Origin: an uncultured Campylobacter sp.
GTDB lineage: Bacteria > Campylobacterota > Campylobacteria > Campylobacterales > Campylobacteraceae
DNA length: 23,483 nt
Direction of reading: 5' to 3'
Assembly: GCA_937965895.1 (NCBI GenBank)
Contig: CALCKS010000205.1
Location: 1-23,483 of the forward strand
Shown here: one piece after another, positions 1-8,867 of the stretch
How the letters are laid out: every line of letters begins with the position of its first letter
Position numbering within the stretch: position 1 is the stretch's first letter
Position numbers and translations under genes: made by a program
The notes under the pieces: generated by a model
The model's database searches: none
Seen by the model: the letters and a program-made list of their open reading frames with translations, nothing else
What the model was told of the DNA's origin: nothing

Positions 1-785
1 CCCAAAACTTCGCCCTCTATCAGCTTAAAAAATCTCTTTTGCGATTTTAAATTTTTCAAATTTTCGCCGCCCAGATACGGGTAAATTTGAGCTAGCTCAG
101 AAAGGCTAAAATCCTGCGCGAACCTCGAAATCTCCACACGTTTGCTAAGCCAGCGATTAAAAAGATCGCTTTGATATGCCGAGATCAAAAAGTCGTTTAG
201 CTTTGGATTTTTGCTCTTTTTGCCGTTTACGGTGCCCGATTTTAGTAGTTCCAGCCCGCTTTGCGCATTGTCGCCGTATTTGCCGAAACGCTGATAGCCA
301 AAGTAGTTAGCATAGCCCGCCTCGTCAATGTTTCGCACGGCTTGCTCGAGTTTAGCAGCCTCGCTAGGCATCACTTTTTTTAGGCGGATGAAAAAACTAT
401 TACCCTTTAAATGTCCGATGCGAAGTTTATTGTCATGGGCGGCGAGGCTTAAGATTTTCATCTTTTCGTGGCTAAAATTTGCAAGTGCGGCCTCAAATTT
501 ACGCGGCATCGAGATAAACTGCGTCGTCATGCCCTGCTTGTCTTTTAGCCCCGCGTAGCCGAAATCCCGCATCTTTACGCCGCTAACCTCGCTTAGAACG
601 TGCAAGGCTTCTTGCGTCGTCATATCTTTTTTACAAATTTCAACGATGAGGTGCTCGCCCTGCCCGCTAAATGCGTAAAGCGGAATCTCGCGCACCACAA
701 AATCGTCCGAGTTTTTACTAAAATACGCGTTAATGGGCGCGTGAGTGAGCGCGTAGAGAGGCTTAAAAATGGTGGTTTCTTGCAT
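1..785 (-). CDS. truD: tRNA pseudouridine synthase D (TruD), 5' part, cut by window edge
   Basis: TruD converts U13 of certain tRNAs to pseudouridine in the cytoplasm. The frame starts at ATG (783-785) and is open for 261 codons to the window edge, so the C-terminus lies outside. Residues 79-89 read GLKDKQGMTTQ, the TruD signature with the presumed catalytic Asp at residue 82. Further family-like stretches are NYFGYQRFG (about 155-165) and KNPKLNDFLISAYQS (about 190-205). The start lies 23 nt inside the 3' end of thiL, so the two are probably translated from one mRNA. A partner thiL-truD order is also what I remember from C. jejuni (Cj1458c-Cj1457c). Identification is firm from the signature; only the far end is unseen. 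Confidence 0.93.
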   Translation of the reverse strand, partial: MQETTIFKPLYALTHAPINAYFSKNSDDFVVREIPLYAFSGQGEHLIVEICKKDMTTQEALHVLSEVSGVKMRDFGYAGLKDKQGMTTQFISMPRKFEAALANFSHEKMKILSLAAHDNKLRIGHLKGNSFFIRLKKVMPSEAAKLEQAVRNIDEAGYANYFGYQRFGKYGDNAQSGLELLKSGTVNGKKSKNPKLNDFLISAYQSDLFNRWLSKRVEISRFAQDFSLSELAQIYPYLGGENLKNLKSQKRFFKLIEGEVL

Positions 786-1596
786 TGCTTTTAAATTTTC
801 CTTTCGTGATTTTGGCAAAGATCGTGATTTTCGTGCGGGTTTTGCGAGCAAGGCTGAGGATTTTGCCGCGATTTTTCGGACTAAACGTAAATAAAATCTC
901 GTATTCCTCGCCGCTATTTAGCTCGCGTTTGCTTAGCCGTTTGCTAAATTTCGCCCCGCACCGACTCTGCGCGCAAAGCTTGGCTAGATCGGTGCAAAGC
1001 CCGTCTGAGACGTCCATGGCGGCGTTTATCTTACCCGCTGCGGCGTAGAAAAATTTATCCTTTAACACAGGCTTTTTAAAGCGCGAATTTGACGCGACCC
1101 GCCCGCCGTTTAAAAGCGTCCTAAGCCCTTTTAGACTGCCTCCAAGCTCGCCCGTAAAAGCAACCAGATCGCCCTTTTTTGCGACGCTTCGTAAGACCGC
1201 CTTGCCTCGAAGCTGTGAAATAATCGTAACGCTAAGTAAAATTTTATCGCTACCGATCGTGTCGCCGCCGATGATAGTCACGCCGTACTCGTCGCAAACG
1301 TCCGCAAATCCCTTGCGTAGCGCCGAGATTTGCGCCGCACTCGTGTTTTTTGGTAGCCCAAGTCCTAAAAGCGCAAATTTAGGCTCGGCGTTCATCACGA
1401 CGGCGTCGGAGAGATTTACGAGCATCGCCTTGCGCGCGATCTCCTCCATACTAAGCCAGCCTGCTAGGAAGTGCGTCCCCTCGCAAAAAAGGTCCTTACT
1501 ATACACCCAGCGGCCGCGCTCATGCGCCACTACAGCACCGTCGTCGCCGATGAAGGAGTTGCTAAATTTATCGATTATTAGGCGTTCTTTATCCAT
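763..1596 (-). CDS. thiL: Thiamine-monophosphate kinase (ThiL)
   Basis: ThiL phosphorylates thiamine monophosphate with ATP to give thiamine diphosphate, the last step of cofactor synthesis in the cytoplasm. The 277-residue protein carries the family's metal- and ATP-binding motifs in order: IGDDGAVV (16-23), a DLFCEGTHF block (35-43), NLSDAVVMNAEP (61-72), IIGGDT (108-113) and MDVSDGLCTDL near residue 195. It is shorter than the roughly 325-residue E. coli enzyme because the C-terminal part is compact, as in other Campylobacterota. The 3' end overlaps truD by 23 nt. No good Shine-Dalgarno precedes the ATG; a TATAAA box lies only 8 nt upstream, so a leaderless message is possible. A hairpin separates it from ubiD. 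Confidence 0.93.
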   Translation of the reverse strand: MDKERLIIDKFSNSFIGDDGAVVAHERGRWVYSKDLFCEGTHFLAGWLSMEEIARKAMLVNLSDAVVMNAEPKFALLGLGLPKNTSAAQISALRKGFADVCDEYGVTIIGGDTIGSDKILLSVTIISQLRGKAVLRSVAKKGDLVAFTGELGGSLKGLRTLLNGGRVASNSRFKKPVLKDKFFYAAAGKINAAMDVSDGLCTDLAKLCAQSRCGAKFSKRLSKRELNSGEEYEILFTFSPKNRGKILSLARKTRTKITIFAKITKGKFKSNARNHHF

Positions 1597-1604
1597 TTTG
1601 CGAT

Positions 1605-1610
1605 TTTATA
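1605..1610 (-). promoter_or_regulatory. thiL: Candidate -10 box of thiL (possible leaderless start)
   Basis: On the minus strand TATAAA (followed by AT) ends 8 nt before the thiL ATG at 1596. With the usual 6-7 nt to the start point, transcription would begin 1-2 nt before the ATG. No convincing -35 box is seen. The bases between box and ATG (ATCGCAAA) contain no Shine-Dalgarno. This is inference from position only. Confidence 0.4.
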
Positions 1611-1650
1611 AAATTCGGGCTAAAAAGGCGCTTGAAAAACAAATTTATTT

Positions 1651-1676
1651 AAGCGGCTCGGCAAATTTAGCCGCTT
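1651..1676 (-). terminator. Hairpin between ubiD and thiL, likely terminator or attenuator
   Basis: A perfect 8-bp inverted repeat (AAGCGGCT / AGCCGCTT) with a 10-nt loop lies 24 nt past the ubiD stop codon. On the minus strand it is followed by an AT-rich run ending in TTTTT about 10 nt later, not by an immediate T tract. It may end most ubiD transcripts ahead of the separate thiL promoter. Confidence 0.5.
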
Positions 1677-1699
1677 TTAAATTGGCCGAGTTTAAAAAT

Positions 1700-3508
1700 T
1701 TATCCGAAAATCTCAAATTTACTAAATAGCTCCGGTTCGTCTTTTACTATGCCGCGCTTGATTAAATTTGCCACGGCGTCGCGGTCGCAGTCTGTTTGCA
1801 GCGGCCAGCCGCGCGTATAGCCCTCGGCCTCGCCTTTTGCGGTCGCATCGATGCAGACCGCGCCCTCACGCACGTAGATATCGCGCAGAGCGTCGATGTT
1901 GTTCGTCACGCGCCAAAGCAGCATATACGGGTTTTCTAGGCAGTTTTCGGAGCCGACGAAAACGAGTAGTTTAAAGTGTTCTTTAAATTTCAAAAGATCC
2001 CCAAAAACCTCTTTTACGAGGCGGTTTTTGTCAAATTTGACGACGCAAATCGGCGTTTTTGTATTTGTTTTAAACTGAACAAGCTGCGTTAAATTTGGCT
2101 CTATTTCTTTAAATTTAGCTAGTAGCGGGGCATCGCCCAAAAGTACTGGCGCAGGCGCCGAAAAATCCTGCGTCGCGTCGATTCCGAGCTTACCGCCAAA
2201 GCAAGAATTTGGGCTCGCGTGATCGAGCTGATCGCACACGCCCTCGCTGATTAGCAGGCTTTTGTCGCCGAAACGGTTTAAAATATACTCCGTAAGCGCA
2301 TCATAATCGCTCAAATTTGGCGCATCCTCACCGACGAAAACCGCGTGCTTGACGAAGCTCATCTGCCCTACGCCCCAAAATGCGTGCATAGCCTGCTTTG
2401 CGTGCGCCGGATAAAGGGCGTTGATTTTAGCTAAAATCAGGTTGTGAAAGACGCCGTTTTCAGGCATGTTGTAGTCCAGCAGCTCAGGCACCGTCGTACG
2501 CAAAAGCGGCAAAAAAATGCGCTCGGTCGCCCAGCCCATATACTTATCCTCAAGCGGCGGCTTGCCGACCACGGTCGCATGAAATACGGGCTCACGCTTG
2601 CTAGTAATCGCCGTGACCTCCATCACCGGAAACGGCCCCACTGGCGTATAAAAGCCCGTGTGATCGCCAAACGGCCCCTCAAGCTCAAATTTATCCGTAT
2701 CCACAAAGCCCTCGATCACGTAGTCTGCGTCGTGCGGGACGTAAATTTCATTCGTTAGCGACTTTACGAGTTTGGCCGGCTCTTTGCGGATGAAGCCGTA
2801 AAGTAGCAGCTCAAACACGCCCTTTGGCAGCGGCGCCTGACCGCACCAGATATAGAGCGGGTCTCCGCCGATAGCGACGGATACGGGCATCTTACGGCCA
2901 ACGCGCTTGTATTCGTTAAAGAAATTTGCGCCGTCTTTGTGGATCTGCCAGTGCATGCCGAGGCGATTTTTACCATAAATTTGCAGTCGGTACATGCCGA
3001 CGTTTTGCAGTTCGCCATTTGGGCTTTGCGTATAGACCTGCCCCATCGTGATAAAGGCGCCGCCGTCAAGCGGCCATGTTTTTAGCGCTGGAAGCGAGAA
3101 TAGATCGACCTCATCGCCCGTAAATTTAACCTGCTGACACTCGCCCTCGCCTTTTAATCTTTTCGTGAAAATTTTTCTCATCTCAAACAAATACGCGGCA
3201 AAATTTAGCTTTTCGCCAAAGCTCTTTGGCTTTTTAGGTTTTAAAAGTTTTTCTATCTCGCTTGCGATCTCGTCGGGCTCGCATCCAAAGATAATCTCTA
3301 AAGCGCGCTTTGAGCCGTAGATGTTTGTTAGCACGGGGGCAAATTTGCGTCCGGTTTTTTTACAGACAGGATTTGTAAAAAGTAGTGCCTGCGAGTTTTC
3401 GCGCTTGACCTCGATATAGCTTGCGTGCGCGATCTCCAGATCGATATCCGTGGGCTCATCGATGACGCGCAGTAGGCCGTTATCTTTTAGAAGCTTGATG
3501 TAGTCCAT
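1700..3508 (-). CDS. ubiD: UbiD-family decarboxylase of menaquinone biosynthesis
   Basis: A 602-residue UbiD-type, prenylated-FMN-dependent decarboxylase. Campylobacterota make menaquinone by the futalosine route, where this subgroup (also called MqnL) is thought to remove the carboxyl group from the prenylated naphthoate. Family stretches are visible in order: NVGMYRLQIYGKNRLGMHWQIH beginning near 169 (cofactor and metal region, split here as NVGMYRLQIY then GKNRLGMHWQ), PVSVAIGGDP (208-217), and ELEGPFGDHTGFYTP (275-289) with the conserved Glu-Gly-Pro-Phe-Gly core. The length fits the long bacterial UbiD-like subgroup. AAGGAAAA lies just before the ATG. It stands alone after a 281-bp gap from the hemC operon, although ubiD follows hemC in C. 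jejuni as I recall. The mqnL role is family knowledge, not seen directly. Confidence 0.9.
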   Translation of the reverse strand: MDYIKLLKDNGLLRVIDEPTDIDLEIAHASYIEVKRENSQALLFTNPVCKKTGRKFAPVLTNIYGSKRALEIIFGCEPDEIASEIEKLLKPKKPKSFGEKLNFAAYLFEMRKIFTKRLKGEGECQQVKFTGDEVDLFSLPALKTWPLDGGAFITMGQVYTQSPNGELQNVGMYRLQIYGKNRLGMHWQIHKDGANFFNEYKRVGRKMPVSVAIGGDPLYIWCGQAPLPKGVFELLLYGFIRKEPAKLVKSLTNEIYVPHDADYVIEGFVDTDKFELEGPFGDHTGFYTPVGPFPVMEVTAITSKREPVFHATVVGKPPLEDKYMGWATERIFLPLLRTTVPELLDYNMPENGVFHNLILAKINALYPAHAKQAMHAFWGVGQMSFVKHAVFVGEDAPNLSDYDALTEYILNRFGDKSLLISEGVCDQLDHASPNSCFGGKLGIDATQDFSAPAPVLLGDAPLLAKFKEIEPNLTQLVQFKTNTKTPICVVKFDKNRLVKEVFGDLLKFKEHFKLLVFVGSENCLENPYMLLWRVTNNIDALRDIYVREGAVCIDATAKGEAEGYTRGWPLQTDCDRDAVANLIKRGIVKDEPELFSKFEIFG

Positions 3509-3789
3509 ATTTTTCCTTAATAATTTATATCCAAACGAGCCGTTTTTGAAGCTAAAATTTTGGCCGCGTTTGAGTCAAATTTGTAAACATTTTGAGCCAA
3601 AAACACAACTTTAACTGCCGAAAAATTAGTAAAATCGTAAAAATTATCGGTTTTGGCGGATACGCTAATTTAACGCCGACTTAGCAAAAATTTGATCTCT
3701 TACAACCTCTAACCAAAAGCGCATGGCGCTAAATTTGCAGCGTTAAGGCAAGCAAAAAGTGAAAATCGGCTAGGGTTGCCTCCATCGGT
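3509..3789. other. 281-bp gap upstream of ubiD
   Basis: No open frame longer than about 18 codons is evident on either strand, and no RNA gene is recognised. The minus strand has TATAAA at about 3523-3528, next to TTAAGGAAAA before the ubiD ATG, as the most likely promoter and ribosome-binding region. The rest is AT-rich with several AAATTT copies. No clear terminator for the gene ending at 3790 is seen. Confidence 0.4.
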
Positions 3790-4512
3790 CTAAGTCGTCT
3801 TAAAAAGATACCATTTTGAGTTTGGAGAGAGTCGTTCTAGCATTATAAACTCGCTCGGACTCATCTGCGGCAGATCGGGTTCATTTTCCACGCGCATAAA
3901 ACCCACTACGTTATCCATTACGCCGCCAATAATAAGCTCAAAAACTCCGCCGTCGTACGCCGCATGAGATAGATGTAATCGCTTTACGGCTTCGTTTGCC
4001 ACCGCCTCGTCCTTTTGATATAGCGCAAACAGCTCTTCAAATTTCGCCTCGTTTTCGCGTCCGAATTTTAGCAATGCATTATCGTTTGCTAAAATCAGCC
4101 TTAAATTTTCTATATCCCCGCCCATTGCTCTAAGTTGCGCCTTTTCCGCCTCGCTCGCAGTCTCATAGCCCCTTATCATCGCCTCTATAATGCCAGTTTG
4201 AGCGAGAGATCTAAGCGCATAAATACCGTCTTTTTTAGCAAAAATGTATAAATCAAGGGATGTGCCGTTTTTAGAAGCGAGCCAAACGCGAAATATCCCG
4301 CTAAATTCGCCACTCCGGCCGAGTTTGGCGACTTTGATTTCGTCAAATTTGTCCGACGAGTAAAAATTATTTTTTAAGCGATCTCGCATCTCGCCTTTAA
4401 AATAGGCGTTTTTATCGAAATTTTTATCGGTAAAGAGCGAATAAATAAGCTCTAAATCTACCTGCGCAAAAAGCGCGGACGTCAAGAACGCTAAAATAAG
4501 CGCTTTTCTCAT
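3790..4512 (-). CDS. Conserved exported protein of unknown function
   Basis: I do not recognise this family. I place the start at ATG 4510-4512, giving 240 residues that begin MRKALILAFLTSALFAQ, a clear Sec signal peptide with likely cleavage after the Ala near residue 16. A longer upstream frame exists but lies wholly inside hemC and would bury the signal. The ATG overlaps the hemC stop as ATGA, so translation is probably coupled. The mature part is soluble-looking, with no further membrane segment, and contains many Glu, Lys and Asn residues (for example GRENEAKFEELFALYQKDEA). It is the last gene of the heme/proS operon. A periplasmic location is inferred from the signal peptide only. Confidence 0.8.
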   Translation of the reverse strand: MRKALILAFLTSALFAQVDLELIYSLFTDKNFDKNAYFKGEMRDRLKNNFYSSDKFDEIKVAKLGRSGEFSGIFRVWLASKNGTSLDLYIFAKKDGIYALRSLAQTGIIEAMIRGYETASEAEKAQLRAMGGDIENLRLILANDNALLKFGRENEAKFEELFALYQKDEAVANEAVKRLHLSHAAYDGGVFELIIGGVMDNVVGFMRVENEPDLPQMSPSEFIMLERLSPNSKWYLFKTT

Positions 4513-5444
4513 ATATTCGCCATCTCCTCGGCGCGTTTTAGCAGCTCTTTTGCACCCTTGCCGATAAATATCCGACCAAGCTCGGCGCCCACGCTTTTCC
4601 ACTCGCTTTTTTGCGCGACGATATTTTCGCGTATGCTCTCGCTACCGTCGGGTAGCCCCACGACCGCACGTATCTCGATCTTGTCGCCGTTTAAATTTGC
4701 ATTTACGCCGATAGGTACCTGGCAGCCGCCCTCTAGCATCGCGACGAAATCGCGCTCCACGGTCGTCTCTATCACGGCTTTTTCGTCTTTTAGGAACTCT
4801 ATCAAATTTAAAATTTCAGAGTCCTCTCTAGCCTCGATACCAAGCGCGCCCTGTCCCATCGCAGGAACCATCTGATCTAGCTCAAACGGCACTATATGCG
4901 CGACTTCGGAGCGTAAATTTAAGCGGTTCACGCCCGCCATCGCTAGGATGATCGCATCAAATTCGCCCTCTTTTAGCTTGCGCAGGCGGGTTTGGACGTT
5001 GCCTCGCAGCGATATTATCTCAAGGTCCGGACGCATCGCCAAAAGCTGCATTTTGCGGCGCAGGCTCGTCGTGCCCACGCGCGCGCCCTCAGGCAGATCC
5101 TCAAATTTAGCGTATTTTTCGCTTAGCATCGCGTCCCTCACGTCCTCTCGCGAGCAGATCGCGGCTAGCACCAGCCCCTCTGGAAACACGACAGGCACGT
5201 CTTTTAGACTATGCACGGCGATGTGCGTTTCGCCGCTTAGCATGCTATCTTCTAGCTCTTTTGTAAAAAGCCCCTTGCCTCCGATCTTTGCTAGCGGGGC
5301 ATCTAGGATCACGTCGCCTTTGGTTTTCATACCCGTTAGCTCGACCGCGATTTGTGGATAGCGTGATAGAATTTTATCCCTGATATGCTCGCTTTGCCAC
5401 ATCGCCAGCACACTTTTTCTCGTTGCGATTTTTAGTTTTTCCAT
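4509..5444 (-). CDS. hemC: Porphobilinogen deaminase (hydroxymethylbilane synthase)
   Basis: HemC joins four porphobilinogen molecules into hydroxymethylbilane in cytoplasmic heme synthesis. The 311-residue protein is full length. It shows the N-terminal start KIATRKSVLAMWQ, HSLKDVP (79-85) with the catalytic Asp at 82, the Arg-rich RVGTTSLRRKMQL (122-134), LRGNVQTRL (147-155), and LEGGCQVPIG with Cys 241 as the dipyrromethane-cofactor attachment site. The first 13 nt overlap the end of the fxsA-like gene, and the stop overlaps the next gene as ATGA. Lying in one operon with hemA fits a shared role in heme supply for cytochromes. Confidence 0.97.
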   Translation of the reverse strand: MEKLKIATRKSVLAMWQSEHIRDKILSRYPQIAVELTGMKTKGDVILDAPLAKIGGKGLFTKELEDSMLSGETHIAVHSLKDVPVVFPEGLVLAAICSREDVRDAMLSEKYAKFEDLPEGARVGTTSLRRKMQLLAMRPDLEIISLRGNVQTRLRKLKEGEFDAIILAMAGVNRLNLRSEVAHIVPFELDQMVPAMGQGALGIEAREDSEILNLIEFLKDEKAVIETTVERDFVAMLEGGCQVPIGVNANLNGDKIEIRAVVGLPDGSESIRENIVAQKSEWKSVGAELGRIFIGKGAKELLKRAEEMANI

Positions 5445-5869
5445 ATTTGCCTCTTTTCTTCTACGACTTCGACGTCGATGATCTCGCCGTCATCGCGCAG
5501 TTTGTCACGTCCGCTTTCAAATTTTTCGTAATAATATTCGCTCCCACTCTTGCGTTCGCCGCCGTTTTTTAAATTTGCAAAAAACGCGACCGCTACGATC
5601 GCCGCGCCCAAAACGTCGGTGATAAGCCCCGGGATAAACATAAAAAAGCCCCCGATCGCCATACCTACGCTACTAAAAACATCTGCGGGCTTAAAAAATG
5701 CGATATTGCTAGTTAGCTGAAAAAATCCGACGCGAAACATAAAAAATAGCCCCAAAACGGCCGACGCGATAACCTCTAGGACTAAATTTAAAAATCCGTA
5801 CGCGTGGATAAAAAAATACGCCGCCGCGATCTCCAAAACGACGTAGGGCGTGAAAAAATGCTTTATCAT
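5432..5869 (-). CDS. FxsA-family inner-membrane protein
   Basis: A 145-residue membrane protein of the FxsA family, named after the E. coli protein that relieves phage T7 exclusion when overproduced; its normal role is unknown. Three to four hydrophobic segments cover residues about 5-25, 28-50 and 65-95. The family signature IPGLITDVLGA lies near 79-89. A polar, acidic tail ends with IIDVEVVEE, as is common in FxsA. The ATG overlaps the proS stop as ATGA, and the 3' end overlaps hemC by 13 nt, so it is embedded in the operon. A similar small membrane gene lies between proS and hemC in C. jejuni (Cj0544, from memory). A link to heme synthesis is suggested by position only. Confidence 0.82.
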   Translation of the reverse strand: MIKHFFTPYVVLEIAAAYFFIHAYGFLNLVLEVIASAVLGLFFMFRVGFFQLTSNIAFFKPADVFSSVGMAIGGFFMFIPGLITDVLGAAIVAVAFFANLKNGGERKSGSEYYYEKFESGRDKLRDDGEIIDVEVVEEKRQIWKN

Positions 5870-7578
5870 AGGCTCTTTAGGCGCGCTAAAATTTCGCTCG
5901 CTTTGACGGTTTCTTTAACTAGGCCGCCCCGCGTAACGAGCTCTACCGTGCCTTCTGCCAGCCCCTTGCCCACGATCACAGCATAAGGAAATCCCATCAG
6001 CTCAAATTCGCTCATTTTAACGCCGAAACGCTCGTTTCTATCGTCAAGCAGCACCGAAACGCCCGCTGCGCGCAAGCTCTCGTAAAGCTCCTGGGCAAAT
6101 TTGACGCCCTCTTCGTCCTTTAAATTCGAGATGATGATTTCAAATTTAAACGGAGTTAGGGTTTCGTTCCAGATTATGCCTTTTTCGTCGTGGCTAGCCT
6201 CGACGGCGACGGCTACCAGGCGGCTAACGCCGATGCCGTAGCATCCCATGATAAACGGTTTTGCCTTGCCGTTTTCATCCAAAAACGTCGCACCCATCGG
6301 CTCTGAGTACTTGGTACCTAGCTTAAATATATGCCCGACCTCAATGCCTTTACTAACACTTAAATTTCCGCCACAGCAAGGGCACTTATCGCCGGCTTTT
6401 ACGGCGGTTAGGTCTTTGAAACGCTCAGAGTTAAAGCTGCTAACGCTAACGCCCACGAAGTGATAATCCCTCTCGTTTGCGCCGCAGATCATCTGCGACT
6501 CGCCTTCAAGCTCTTTATCGATATAAAACTCCACGCCTTTTAGCCCGACCGGCCCGCAAAATCCGCCCACAAGCCCGGCCGCCGCGATCTCGGCCTCGGT
6601 CGCGTCCGCTAGCTCGAGCGCCCCGCACGCGTTTTGGGCCTTGACCTCTTGTAGCTCATCCTCGCCGCGCACGAAAAATACCACGATTTTCTCGCTCTTT
6701 TCGCCTTTATCGACGATAAAAATCGCCTTTTTTATCACCGCTTTTATACAGTAAAACTCATCGACTCTAAAAAACTCCGCCACGTCCTTGATGGTTTTGG
6801 CACCGGGCGTAAAAAATTTAGCCGCATCGGCCTCTGGTCTTTCGGCCTGCGTCGTTCGTTTTGCGCGGGTTGCGGCCTCTATGTTTGCGGCGTAGTCGCA
6901 GTTTTCGCAGACGATGATATCGTCCTCGCCGCTATTAGCTAACACCATAAACTCTTTGCTTCCGCTGCCGCCTATCGCGCCGCTATCGGCTCTAACCGCG
7001 CGGAAATTTAACCCGAGGCGAGTAAAAATTTTGCTATAAGTTTTTTCCATCAGGTCAAATTCGCGGTCCAAATCCTCGGCGTTTGCGTGGAAGCTATATC
7101 CGTCCTTCATCAAAAACTCGCGCCCTCTAAGTAGCCCAAATCTCGGCCTTGCCTCGTCTCTAAATTTGGTATTTATCTGATACAAATTTAGCGGCAGCTG
7201 CTTATATGACGTTACCTTGCCTCGCACGAGCGCGACGACGCTCTCTTCGTTGGTAGGGCTTAGCACAAAGTCGTTTTCCTTGCGGTCCTTAAAGCGCAAA
7301 AGCTCCTTGCCGTAGACGTCAAAGCGTCCGCTCTCGCGCCAAAGATCCGCAGACGTGACGAAGCTCATCGAGATCTCCTGCGCGCCCGCTTCGTCAAGCT
7401 CCTCTTTGACGATATTTTTTATATTTTCAAGAACCCGTTTGCCAAGCGGCAAAAAGTTATAAAGTCCGCTACCTACCTGCTCGGCGTAGCCCGCTCGGAG
7501 CAAAAATTTATGACTTGCCAGACTCGCGTCTTTTGGCGCTTCTTTTGCCGTCGGCGCGTAAAGTTTGCTAAATTTCAT
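5866..7578 (-). CDS. proS: Prolyl-tRNA synthetase (bacterial type with editing insertion)
   Basis: ProS charges tRNA-Pro in the cytoplasm. I start it at ATG 7576-7578 (MKFSKLYAPT, 570 residues), because this ATG forms an ATGA overlap with the hemA stop; an in-frame start four codons earlier lies inside hemA. Class II motifs are present: motif 2 FRDEARPRFGLLRGREF (near 138-154) followed by LMKDGYSFH, and motif 3 GIGVSRLVAVAVE (near 445-457). Between them lies the YbaK-like editing insertion that removes mischarged alanine (about 225-395). An anticodon-binding C-terminal domain follows, with LLDDRNERFGVKMSEFELMG split as LLDDRNERFG and VKMSEFELMG. Two Cys pairs (CENC and CPCC) flank the insertion. 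Length is normal. Confidence 0.97.
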   Translation of the reverse strand: MKFSKLYAPTAKEAPKDASLASHKFLLRAGYAEQVGSGLYNFLPLGKRVLENIKNIVKEELDEAGAQEISMSFVTSADLWRESGRFDVYGKELLRFKDRKENDFVLSPTNEESVVALVRGKVTSYKQLPLNLYQINTKFRDEARPRFGLLRGREFLMKDGYSFHANAEDLDREFDLMEKTYSKIFTRLGLNFRAVRADSGAIGGSGSKEFMVLANSGEDDIIVCENCDYAANIEAATRAKRTTQAERPEADAAKFFTPGAKTIKDVAEFFRVDEFYCIKAVIKKAIFIVDKGEKSEKIVVFFVRGEDELQEVKAQNACGALELADATEAEIAAAGLVGGFCGPVGLKGVEFYIDKELEGESQMICGANERDYHFVGVSVSSFNSERFKDLTAVKAGDKCPCCGGNLSVSKGIEVGHIFKLGTKYSEPMGATFLDENGKAKPFIMGCYGIGVSRLVAVAVEASHDEKGIIWNETLTPFKFEIIISNLKDEEGVKFAQELYESLRAAGVSVLLDDRNERFGVKMSEFELMGFPYAVIVGKGLAEGTVELVTRGGLVKETVKASEILARLKSL

Positions 7579-8867
7579 TCGTTCTCCCATTCAAATTCAT
7601 TATTTTCTTCTTGCGGCGTTTGCTCCGCGACGTTAAAGATTTCCCCGACAGCTCTTAGCTGCGCTTCGCTTCCCGCAGCGCCCGCGAGGTTTTTTAAATT
7701 TATCGTCGGCGCGTGCAAAAACGCCTTAAAAACCTGATGTATGAGGCGGTACGCTTCCTCTTTGTCGCTATGTTTTAGATAGCCCTTTTTTAGGGCTTTT
7801 GCTAGCTCTCTCTCGGCACACTCCTTAGCCTGCTCTCTTATACCTTTTATTAGCGGCGTGACGGCTAGCTCGCGCAGCATTTGGAAAAACGCCGCCGTAT
7901 TTCGCCCGACGATGCCGTATGCGATCTGAGCTTGCTCTTCGCGCAGGGCTAGGTTTTTATTTACAATCTCTTGCAAGTCGTCCACAGCGTAAATTTTGAT
8001 ATTTTCGCTCTGCGTGATCGCGATATCTCGCGGCACGGCTATATCAAAAAAGTAACGCTTAAACTCCTTTGGCTCTACCATCGCGTCGATCAAAACCGGA
8101 TGCGGCGCGGCGGTCGCGGAAAATATTATTTGATATTTATTTATATACTGTGCTACGTTTGAAAGCGAGTCGTACTCGTTATTATCCCCCAGCGTCAGAG
8201 CTAAATTTTTAGCGCGCTCTTTGTTTCGGCTGATGATTATCGTTCTCGCGCCGCTTGCGATTAGATGCTTTGCGGCTAGCTCCGCCATCTCGCCAGCGCC
8301 TACTATCACGGCGACCATGCCGTTTAGCGTGCCAAAAATTTCCTTTGCTTTAGCAACCGCGACGCTTGAGACCGAGATCGGATTTTTGGAGATTTCGGTT
8401 TTATTTCTCACCTCCGCCGCGCACTTAAAGGCAAACTCCATCGCCCGTCCGAGCTTTGCGCCGCATTTGCCGTTAGCGCGTGCAAATTTATATGCCTCTT
8501 TTAGCTGCCCCGCGATCTGCGTTTCGCCGATGACTAGACTATCTAGCGAGCTAGCTACAGCAAAGAGATGGTGCACAGCGCCATTATCCTCGTATATGTC
8601 GGCTCTGCTTTGCAGCTCCTCAAAAGGGATGCCGCAGATTAGCGACATGCAGGCGATGATGTGCTTGCTAGCGCCTTCGACCGTCTTTACGCTAGCGATG
8701 ATCTCGACGCGGTTGCAAGTACTTAGCACCATGCACTCGTTGATGTTTTGACTGGAGCTAATGAGGCGTAAAATTTCGTTTTTGCGCTCGATGTTAGAGA
8801 AAGAGAGCTTTTCGCGCACGGATATATCGGTATTTTTGTGCGTAAAGCTCACGCTTGCGTAATGCAT
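7575..8867 (-). CDS. hemA: Glutamyl-tRNA reductase
   Basis: HemA reduces glutamyl-tRNA to glutamate-1-semialdehyde with NADPH, the first committed step of the C5 heme pathway. The 430-residue protein has the catalytic motif VLSTCNRVEI with the nucleophile Cys 51, the NADPH-binding VIVGAGEMAELAAKHL (about 187-202), and SVSSVAVAKAKEIFG before it. The C-terminal part is the helical dimerisation domain. The start codon overlaps the polyprenyl synthase stop as TAATG, and the stop overlaps proS as ATGA. The substrate is made by a tRNA synthetase, but the neighbour here is proS rather than gltX, so the pairing is positional rather than metabolic. Confidence 0.97.
   Translation of the reverse strand: MHYASVSFTHKNTDISVREKLSFSNIERKNEILRLISSSQNINECMVLSTCNRVEIIASVKTVEGASKHIIACMSLICGIPFEELQSRADIYEDNGAVHHLFAVASSLDSLVIGETQIAGQLKEAYKFARANGKCGAKLGRAMEFAFKCAAEVRNKTEISKNPISVSSVAVAKAKEIFGTLNGMVAVIVGAGEMAELAAKHLIASGARTIIISRNKERAKNLALTLGDNNEYDSLSNVAQYINKYQIIFSATAAPHPVLIDAMVEPKEFKRYFFDIAVPRDIAITQSENIKIYAVDDLQEIVNKNLALREEQAQIAYGIVGRNTAAFFQMLRELAVTPLIKGIREQAKECAERELAKALKKGYLKHSDKEEAYRLIHQVFKAFLHAPTINLKNLAGAAGSEAQLRAVGEIFNVAEQTPQEENNEFEWENE

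Noticed and set aside
3728..3784. 18-codon minus-strand frame in the gap before ubiD
   Set aside because: Too short, no ribosome-binding site, and no similarity I can name.
4513..4602. 30-codon N-terminal extension of the exported protein after hemC
   Set aside because: The extension lies inside hemC, is Arg-rich, and would place the signal peptide internally; the ATGA overlap gives a better start.
8221..8751. 176-codon plus-strand open frame opposite hemA
   Set aside because: Antisense to the NADPH-binding and catalytic part of hemA; composition is that of a reverse-strand shadow.
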